A DNA stretch of 45,377 nt, from assembly GCA_028284775.1 (NCBI GenBank), contig JANQRB010000044.1:129342-174718 (forward strand), written 5' to 3'. Below the pieces are notes generated by a model. It searched no databases and was not told the DNA's origin. It worked only from the letters and a program-made list of their open reading frames with translations. Shown piece by piece: positions 34,101-41,100 of this stretch; the stretch's first letter is position 1; every line of letters begins with the position of its first letter. This DNA is from Candidatus Kapaibacterium sp. (GTDB lineage Bacteria; Bacteroidota; Ignavibacteria; Kapaibacteriales; UBA7675). The translations under genes were made by a program, and so were the position numbers.

Positions 34101-35023
34101 TCCCAGCTTTCGTTGCGCAAGGGTGTTGTAATGTAAGAGCAGCCCCAGGTGCTCACCGGCAACATCTGCTCATAGACGTGATCCCAGGTGCCGGAACTCG
34201 ACAGGGGAATCTTCGCTGCCATGTTGCCGGAAAAAACGGCAAAAGGTTTAGCGTTCAGGCTGCGGATGCGCGTGCCGGTCAGATCGATTTCGTCCGATTG
34301 AATCTGCAAACACTCTCCCTTGTTTAAGGTCGGGCGATAGATGCCGCCCGGTGCGTTCTGCACAACACCACCCACATTGGAGGACACCGCCTGCGGCAGG
34401 ACAAAATCGATCCGTGTATTGTCTTCCAGGGCGACAATGGCAAATTCGTTAGGCCCCCCATTGACATTTTCCGAGAATGTGGACGGCAGATAGCTGATGG
34501 TATAATACTCCGTGCCGAGCGCTGAAACGGGCAGGATCAGGCTCGCGTCCCGGCTTTTGAGCTGCCATGACTCGGCGAAAACGGCAACGGGGGTATCCGC
34601 CTGGATGCTGAAGCTTTTACGCTGAACGATATTGTTGCCCATCACCTGCAAGTCGGCGGGGCTATAGAGTGGACCGGAAGCCGGCAGGATGTCGATTCGC
34701 GCAACGTCTGCGCCCGGCACGGTGAACTGCGCGGCATTGTTAACGGTGCTGGGATCCGCGCCATTCAGACGGTAGCGTACCGCACCGGGCCGGCCGTTAA
34801 AGGCAATATTCACTTGAGCGGCACGCGCAGGATCGTTGTTCGACACGTAGGCGCTGAAAAAGACGTCGCCGGCCGTATTAGTCGGCTGACCGTCAGCGCG
34901 TGTCCGGTTCTGTATAAAGGCAAACAAAAACTCCGTACCGGAGGAGGAAAATTGGGCAATAGCCGGAAGGGGACAGCAGACAGTGCCGCTGAGGAGGATC
35001 AAGAGGTAAGCAATCAGCCTCAT
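31157..35023 (-). CDS. Giant secreted IgGFc-binding-domain, PKD-repeat protein with T9SS sorting domain
   Basis: The 1288-residue product has a signal peptide (MRLIAYLLILLSGTVCCPLP), then an IgGFc-binding-like domain at about 25-500 (GTEFLFAFIQNRTRADGQPT, AVFAESWQLKSRDASLILPV, FAVFSGNMAAKIPL). Six PKD/SprB-like repeats follow at about 515-985, each with xxICEGDSLxLxA, YRWSNG and a closing GCxDSA. Then come an ASH domain (VTFAPRYIGQTGSESIRLTN), a cohesin-like domain (ALIGQQISLPLRARV ... IEFNEFLFSA) and a T9SS type A tail ending TKTLLKRGR. GGAG lies six bases before the ATG at 35023. Such proteins are large surface adhesins in Bacteroidota. It shares its ASH-plus-cohesin-like end with the protein encoded at 38146-43674. 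Confidence 0.9.
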   Translation of the reverse strand: MRLIAYLLILLSGTVCCPLPAIAQFSSSGTEFLFAFIQNRTRADGQPTNTAGDVFFSAYVSNNDPARAAQVNIAFNGRPGAVRYRLNGADPSTVNNAAQFTVPGADVARIDILPASGPLYSPADLQVMGNNIVQRKSFSIQADTPVAVFAESWQLKSRDASLILPVSALGTEYYTISYLPSTFSENVNGGPNEFAIVALEDNTRIDFVLPQAVSSNVGGVVQNAPGGIYRPTLNKGECLQIQSDEIDLTGTRIRSLNAKPFAVFSGNMAAKIPLSSSGTWDHVYEQMLPVSTWGCSYITTPLRNESWDAFKIIAAQDGTRLAIDGQQLVTGAGPIMLQAGEFLELNGNTALFRGNPIINAPRQVQSPQHIEASAPINVAQFSVSSRVSPAIRLRDPMMIVLSPLAQAIDAISFTSMPAIFPAGSIQHSVNVVAPRGETADVFIHDYRSAPQPLQNLTTWQNVLGTQYAWAQLNLTTSFPGSAQYRLFMNKSGAKGFNAYAYGFDDLEGYGYAAGLNLIPMKITTPDTSICRAASLRLEAVGGTSYRWRPVQGLSCSTCPSPLLKPTTTSDYIVEIRNECIVRFDTIRVEVIEAPSLDLPAAVTICEGDSLQLLASPDAPNLRYRWSNGAAGNAITVKEAGLYKVWVSNDKACGDSAEVLVTVAPLPELRLDSAVLLCKGETLTLDPGNGPYTWRWSTGVESRTIDVAESGLYTVWATNDQGCVDSASSLVTVGERLALDLPPRLTICEGDSTLLEAGGSNLTYRWSTGASGPRIVVKEAGTYTVWAESPSGCRDSASSELILEARPELSITRSSSGTLCDGQTLTLSVDQVEAGVDYTWSNGSKGPTISVTTSGEYRLTATSAFGCSSTAIIAVEFKDLPAVPLRLTGPDRLCEADSLILSTAPGYEEYRWSNGARTPSIVVREAGAYQVEVIDSNGCRGAATIDIEAIDFGIDADRSSVTFAPRYIGQTGSESIRLTNLSDEPIRIAALALGGSGGTFALQSNQSLPLTVAVGATQDIALSFTPPYIGEYHDTLLVVIDAPCPWQLSAPLTGIGLTRIRVWLPDTTALIGQQISLPLRARVISDTDSSFSMPFSARIEFNEFLFSAEEEDNVFIKGSYTGGDRRSIEVGASLLNLNRDTSVLLSLSGTTLLGPDSQTTLALPAFTTPSPYVEVERIEGSLSLNNVCLHNSRLVGLVARSSLRVSPQPLEGRATIEVESAAAGSFVLRLYSLRGELLFEQSWRQARTSHNPEPSVFNLDTDAMPDGVYQLVLRGPLGVYTKTLLKRGR

Positions 35024-35158
35024 GACATGCTCCAGGCGCAGTTCGAAGAATGGAATCAGCAGGCAGTTTGGAACAATTCGCCAGCAATGGCAATAGTTAC
35101 ATTAATAAGCATCCGAAATAAGCCGGTGATGATTACCGATTCGAAGCATATTGATAAT

Positions 35159-35194
35159 CTGCGAAGTCCCGTCCACTTGTACGGGACTTCGCAG
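35159..35194 (-). terminator. Perfect 14-base-pair hairpin downstream of the second LRR cargo gene
   Basis: CTGCGAAGTCCCGT at 35159-35172 pairs exactly with 35181-35194 around an 8-base loop, ten bases past the LRR gene stop. No T tract follows on the minus strand. It lies between the end of the LRR gene and the start of the IgGFc-binding gene, so it could partly block read-through. Confidence 0.55.
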
Positions 35195-35204
35195 CTCCGG
35201 TCTA

Positions 35205-36404
35205 TTAACGCTTGATGAGCGTATGCAGCGTTTTGAAGCCGGCGGCGTCCACACGCAGGAAATACGTACCGGCCGGTAGCGACGACAGGTCAAGGCTTTC
35301 AATGTGCTGCTCTCCTTCGGCACGATAGCTGTAGCGCTGGAGCGACCGCCCGAAAGTATCCACAACTTCCAGATTCAGCTCGCGCGCTGCATCATTGCCG
35401 CCCTGCACGTTCAGTCTGTCCGAGACCGGATTGGGCCAGATGTGGATTGCCCAGTCCGCTCCGGTCTTGTCATCGACTCCGACGACGACGTCGAAATTTG
35501 CCGAGGAATTCGGACAAAACTCATTAATGCGTACCGTCACGCTATACACGCCCGATGCGAGCAGTGGAATGACGGGCCTGTCGCCTCCAGGTAGCGCAGC
35601 GCCATCCCGCCGCCATGAGTATGAATCCGCCGAAACCGTGCAATAGAGGGAATCGCCGCGCCGTTCAATCGAGGGCTTCGGCGAGAGGGGAGTGACGTCC
35701 AACACAGAGTGAATTTCGTGAATTATCGTCAGTTGCGTCGCTATCGAATTAGTGATGTGACATGTATAATGGCCGACATCGTCAGTTGACAGCACCGTGT
35801 GGCGATAGCTATTATCTTCGCTTATTTCCGTTAGGGCTTTATCATTTCTGAAAAACTGGTACAAATTGTTGTCTCCGCCCGCTTCGATCTCGTAGCTGAG
35901 CTCTTCGCCTATGCATGGCCATGAGTCGGCAAGTGAAGGAATACCTTCCTGCGGAGCATAGCGGAAGTCAATACCGTCGGCGAGATCGATATTGGGCTCA
36001 ATGTCTTCGAAGCCCAGGCGATTATTCTCGATACGAAGTCGGGTCAGCTGCGTCAATGGCTGCAAATCGGGTAAGTCCTCAAGGTCATTATCCTGTAGTT
36101 CCAGCACGAGCAGATCTTCGAGCTTGCCGAGCTCGGACGGGATAGCGCCCTGCAAGTTATTGTTAGCCAGATGCAGGGCCGTCACACGCCCCGCCGTCAC
36201 TTCAACGCCAAACCATTCCTGCAGCGGCCTGGCGCTGAGCCAGTTGCTGTTGACATGCCATTGTCCGCCCTTTGTGTCGAGAAAAAGGGTGCGAAGCGTT
36301 AGAGAATCCAATGGGTTCACCTGCGCATGCGCATTACTCGCAGCCAGAGAAATCATTACGAGGCAGGTCAGCGCCAGACAAATTTTCGATTGATTTGAAA
36401 ACAT
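35205..36404 (-). CDS. Secreted leucine-rich-repeat protein with Ig-like domains and T9SS sorting domain
   Basis: The 399-residue product has a signal peptide (MFSNQSKICLALTCLVMISL ... AHAQ), an LRR N-cap (LFLDTKGGQWHVNSNWLSAR, W-x-G-V equivalent WFGVEV), about four LRRs (LHLANNNLQGAIPSELGKL, LLVLELQDNDLEDLP), two Ig-like modules (YQFFRNDKALTEI ... GHYTCHITN; SYSWRRDGAALPG ... GVYSVTVRIN) and a T9SS type A tail (IWPNPVSDRLNVQGGNDAA ... LPAGTYFLRVDAAG). It is a shorter relative of the LRR protein at 6176-7657. The ATG at 36404 has GGGAGG seven bases upstream; an in-frame ATG 15 bases earlier overlaps that site. Confidence 0.9.
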   Translation of the reverse strand: MFSNQSKICLALTCLVMISLAASNAHAQVNPLDSLTLRTLFLDTKGGQWHVNSNWLSARPLQEWFGVEVTAGRVTALHLANNNLQGAIPSELGKLEDLLVLELQDNDLEDLPDLQPLTQLTRLRIENNRLGFEDIEPNIDLADGIDFRYAPQEGIPSLADSWPCIGEELSYEIEAGGDNNLYQFFRNDKALTEISEDNSYRHTVLSTDDVGHYTCHITNSIATQLTIIHEIHSVLDVTPLSPKPSIERRGDSLYCTVSADSYSWRRDGAALPGGDRPVIPLLASGVYSVTVRINEFCPNSSANFDVVVGVDDKTGADWAIHIWPNPVSDRLNVQGGNDAARELNLEVVDTFGRSLQRYSYRAEGEQHIESLDLSSLPAGTYFLRVDAAGFKTLHTLIKR

Positions 36405-36551
36405 AACATACCCTCCCAAAGGCTCCTTGGTAAATACTTGCGTGCGAGTAATTGCTCTGGGTGGGTCCGTCTGCGTTTTTGCGTAGACGCAGAACTACAT
36501 TGTATGCGGGCCGTAATATGCCTTATTATTCGATTTTTCCAAGCGATCGTC

Positions 36552-37052
36552 TCAAAGCAGCAAGGCCATCACGACGATATCCTGGTACTTGTCGTCAATG
36601 CAGCGCGCTCTGCGCTTACGGCCCTCCACTTCAAAGTCGAACTTTTTGTAGAGCTCGATGGCCGGAAGGTTGGAATCATAGACATCGAGTTCTGTCCGCT
36701 CCAGGGTCCTTTGGCGCGCATCCCTCAGACAATGCTCAATGAGACGCCGGCCCAGTCCCCGGCCGCGATACGGCGGCAGGAGGCCCATGCCCAGCGAGGC
36801 GCTGTGCCGAAAGCCTTCGTCATTACGAGGAATGATATCACACCAGCCGACAACGCGCGAGCCTTCAACTGCATAGTATTGGATCATCCCGTCGACAAGC
36901 TTCGATGTGACAAAGTCGCGGACATCAGCCAATGGCGGCGCTGTCAGCATCGCCAGGTATACGCGTTCACGCGCGACGGCATCGAGGCAGGCGCGAAAGC
37001 TCGGGATCAAATCCGGAGCACTCGGGCGGATATGGACTTCCTCATACTTCAC
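36552..37052 (-). CDS. GNAT-family N-acetyltransferase
   Basis: The 166-residue cytoplasmic protein has a GNAT fold: FRACLDAVARERVYL near the start, YYAVEGSRVVGWCDIIPR for strands 2-4, the acetyl-CoA motif LGMGLLPPYRGRGLGRRLIEHCLRDAR (pattern R-G-x-G-x-G/R) and TELDVYDSNLPAIELYKKFDFEVEGRKRR for motif B. It acetylates an unknown amine, either a small molecule or a protein N-terminus. The start is a GTG at 37052. It stands alone between the LRR gene and a long non-coding stretch. Confidence 0.93.
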   Translation of the reverse strand: MKYEEVHIRPSAPDLIPSFRACLDAVARERVYLAMLTAPPLADVRDFVTSKLVDGMIQYYAVEGSRVVGWCDIIPRNDEGFRHSASLGMGLLPPYRGRGLGRRLIEHCLRDARQRTLERTELDVYDSNLPAIELYKKFDFEVEGRKRRARCIDDKYQDIVVMALLL

Positions 37053-38115
37053 TCTTCAGCTTGATCCATTCCTATGGCCAATCGCTAAAAAGGCGAATAA
37101 AGCAGAATGCCGCATACCACGCAAGTCAGACAAGACAACCCAAACCCGCCAGCGGGCCAGGAATATTCAGGGGAGACAAGTGAAGTCCTGACGACAATGT
37201 CGCAGGTCTGCCGGGTATCAGTACCCGACAGACCTCGACATAAGCCACACTACATTTTTAAGCTCACATCCGGCGCGAAGATTAGCCGTGGCAGGCAGTC
37301 GTAGCTCGCAATGCGCCCGATAAAAAGGTCGCTGTGGTGGTGAAGCTGTTCGATAGTATCATTGTTTTTTTGTCCCGTCACCGGCAATCCGCCGGAGCAA
37401 AGGAGCCCAATTTCGGGTGCCAGTCCAATTGACCCGGGACAGGGAATAAGGGGCTTTCGACTGCGATAGCGCCGCCCGGCACAAGTTTCAAACAATGCTA
37501 ATCTAGCGGAATCGGCCGCCAGGGTAAATGGATCTTTAAGGGAAAATCTGGCACAATTTCACGCATTGCGACAGAGGGCCCAAGACGGCCGGAAGAGCTA
37601 AAGCCTGCGGCAGCGAAATAGGCAGCGGCCAGGGTATTCGCCGGGCGCGGCCAGACACAAAGCCTATCAGGAACATGAGCCGCTTATGTGTCCAGCGCCC
37701 GACGAAGATTAATCGTCATCGCGATCCTATCGCTTGATCGGGCCGTGACGGACAAAAACGAGCCTGACTCCGGGATTCACGACGACCTGACAACTACGCC
37801 GTCCGATCGCCTCCCCTGCATTTTTTCACAGGGAATTAGACTGCACAACAAGCAGCCACGACATTCAGGGTTACCATCGCTGGGAAAATTTTGCAATGAT
37901 CGTCAAATGAATCCATCGCCCGGTCAGCGATTTCGCTGGAATGCTACAAACCGGCTTGCTCACTGTAACTTCCGCTGTTATCGGCACTTGTCTCACCGGC
38001 CGTCGACCTTTTGTCGACACGTGAGTCTATGCTGCCGTACAATGGCGAAAGCAATATCTTTGACCAGTTGACGGTATTGGCGGTCGCTACAACACGCAGG
38101 TGTTCGACATTTCCG
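37053..38115. other. Intergenic region with an isolated hairpin
   Basis: Over 1 kb without a convincing gene. Frames of up to about 125 codons exist but lack ribosome binding sites, signals or protein-like composition. A long-stem hairpin at 37204-37235 and a tandem repeat at the right end are described separately. Parts may be decayed coding sequence. Confidence 0.45.
37204..37235. repeat. Imperfect long inverted repeat (hairpin)
   Basis: AGGTCTG-C-CGGGTA pairs with TACCCG-A-CAGACCT around a TCAG loop: 13 base pairs with one mismatch. It lies about 150 bases upstream of the GNAT start, not directly after any gene on either strand. Confidence 0.5.
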
Positions 38116-38145
38116 ATTGGGATCAATTGTATTGGGATCAATTGT
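38116..38145 (+). repeat. Tandem 15-base direct repeat ending at the start codon of the giant cargo gene
   Basis: ATTGGGATCAATTGT occurs twice in direct succession and abuts the ATG at 38146. In the same frame it would add IGINCIGINC to the N-terminus, which does not look like a signal peptide, so I treat it as leader DNA. Confidence 0.85.
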
Positions 38146-41100
38146 ATGACGAGATGCGAAGTATCTACTCCACACTCAGCGGCTTGCGCATCAGTCAGAA
38201 ATTTGACAATCGCGATGCTGCTGATTGCAGGATGCTTCCCGCCATTAATAAGCCAGACTCAAATCGGAACACCATCGGCTGCCGGTACTTCACATGTTTT
38301 CATCGCCAACCAGGGACAGTGGCACAGCGAAGCGCTCTTTCTGGCCCGACTGCCAGGACTTGAGGCCTGGGTTACCAGCCGGGGCATCGTTTTCGACTAT
38401 TACCGTATGCGGTACGGGAATGCTGGCAATGATACCGTCCATTCTCAACATGATCCGGCTATTACACGCAGCAGGCCGACAACGACCCTTGCCCTGGCGG
38501 AAGGCAATGATAATCTACGGCGGGAAGGGCATGTGTTGCGCATGAGATGTTTGGGAACAAATGACGCGTCTGCTGTCGGCAAAGGCAAACGCGACGCATA
38601 TCACAACTACTTTGCCGGCAGAGATTCCACGCGCTGGGCTCGACGGGTGCCGCTCTTTGACGAAGTGCGGCTGGAGAATCTGTACGATGGCATTTCGATG
38701 CGGATTTATTTTGATGAAGGCAATCTCCGCTACGATTTTATTGTGGCGCCGGGCGCCGATCCCCGGCAGATTGTGATGGACTTTGAAGGGGAAGAGAACA
38801 GCAGGATTGATGAGCGTGGTCATGCCGAGTTGACAACGTCGATCGGCGCCATTGTTCACGGTGATTTGCTGGCATATCAACAAGAGGCGAACGAGCAGGT
38901 TGTTGTTAACTGTCGCTTTCTGAAGCGTGCAGACGGCGTTTTTGGATTTAACATTGGCGAGTACGATCCGGAGCGGGAGTTTATCATCGATCCATTGGTA
39001 TATTCAACGTTTATCGGTGACGCATCCACGGAAAACATATGGGATATGTGTGTCGATACTGATGGAAATGCGATTGTGGCCGGATATACCCATTCGCCGA
39101 AGTATCCTACGACACCGGGTGCCTACCAAAGAGAATCCGATGAATTTCTGAGTGGATTCATCACAAAGCTTCATGATCAGGGCAGCGCATTACTATTTTC
39201 GACTTTTGTTGCCAGTAAAGAAGATCACATCACTGTACGCGCGATTGCGATTGATAAAGACAATGACATCTATTTCTGCACGAGCACAGGCGCACATGAC
39301 TTCCCAACCTCGTCCGACGCTTATCAGCAACAGCCGAAAAATTCGAACTCGGATGCATTGCTTGGCAAGCTCGCTGCAGACGGCGATGAAATCCTTCTCG
39401 CAACTTTTTATGGCGGTAAGAGTCAGGACATAGTTTCGGACATCCATGTCGATTCACATGGAGGTATCACCCTTATCGGCACGACACAAAGCAATGACCT
39501 CGACATTACAGCCGGTGCCTTCGATTCCACCTGTGAAGGAGGCTGCCATGATTTATTCGTAGCCAAGTTTAATAGTCGCGCATCGCAGCTATTGTTTTCT
39601 ACCTATCTGGGTGGTTCCAGGTCTGACATCAAACAAGCTCACCATATCGGTTCGGCACTCGACCAATTCGGGAACGTCTACATCGGCGGTACAACTATTT
39701 CGGATGACTTTCCCTTAACGGAAGGAGCGATCGATACGGTCTTCGAAGGGGAGGAAGGATTTCTGGCAAAGCTATCGCCCGACCTCGATTCACTGAAATA
39801 TTCGACTTTTATCGGCGGCAAGGGCGATGACATCATTATTGCTATCGACCTTGATGCCAATGAAAATATCGTCATCGGCGGTTTAACATTTTCAGTTGAC
39901 TTTCCAAAAACCCACGGTGTCTTCGGCCCTCGGACAAATGATGTGGGAGCGTTTATCATGCACATTGACGGCGACTCCTTTGAAATTAACTTTTCGACGT
40001 TAATGGGAAACACGGCAGGCGAAATTAACGGCCTTGACACGGGTTCTGATGGTTCGATTGCATTTGGCGGAATGTTCATCGCTAACAATCTTCACACAAC
40101 CGCCGGCGCCATACAAAGAGACCATCCCGGCGGTCCATGGTGCGGTTTTGTGGGCATGATCAATGCTGATGGATCTCAACTTCGCTATTCAAGCTATCTC
40201 GGCGGCGACAGGCAGGACATAGCAACAAGTCTAGTCATTGGCCCCGGTGGGGATATCTACCTTGCCGGCTACACTCAATCGCATAACTTCCCCGTTACAG
40301 TCGGCGCATACGATGAATCTCACAGCGGCATCGAAAACGACTTCGATAGCTTTGTTCTGCGATTAGGTATCGCGGCCTGTTCTTTTGAGGTCGATTTTGA
40401 ACAAGACAGCTATACCTGTCGGGGCAGAGGTGTACGATTGCAGCCAGGCATCGAAGGAGAAGCAGGCAAGTTAAAATATGAATGGACGCCGCAAATTGGT
40501 CTGGATGATGCAACGAGCTCTAGCCCGCTTGCTTCGCCTGATTCAACGACAATTTACACGCTACGAGTCATCGACGAGGCAGGCTGTATTGCCGCGGCTG
40601 CGACTACCGTACATGTCAAGGATGATTTGCACGCCGACGCAGGTCCGGATCTGCTGTTGTCTTGCAAAGCAGCTGCGGTCGGAATAGGCGGTATTCCGTC
40701 GGGAAGCGGCGGTATCGGTACGTTGTTCTACCAATGGATACCGGAAGCCGGCCTCGACGATCCGCAAAGCGCCAACCCCACGCTCGACCGTGACGATCTG
40801 AAACCCGGCGATGAGACAGTCTACACTCTAATCGTAACAGATAGCCTGGGCTGTTCGTCCACGGCATCGATGCGCGTAATGATAGTGAACAAACTTCATG
40901 CCGACGCGGGCCCTGACTACGAGCTGTCCTGCAGCACAGCATCGGTCATATTGGGCGGCAGGCCCACGGGCAGGGGCGGCGCCGGCGGCTTAAGCTACCG
41001 TTGGACGCCGCAGACCGGCCTCGACGACCCGCTTGCCGCTAACCCAAAATTAGGCCGCAGCGCTTTAAGGCCCGGCAGCGAGATCGTGTACACATTGACA

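Noticed and set aside
36438..37064. Plus-strand open frame of about 208 codons
   Set aside because: Antisense to the GNAT gene, which has all family motifs.
37250..37495. Minus-strand frame with LPVTG, resembling a sortase motif
   Set aside because: No hydrophobic tail or basic end follows, no signal peptide precedes, and sortase anchoring is not expected in this diderm lineage; chance match.
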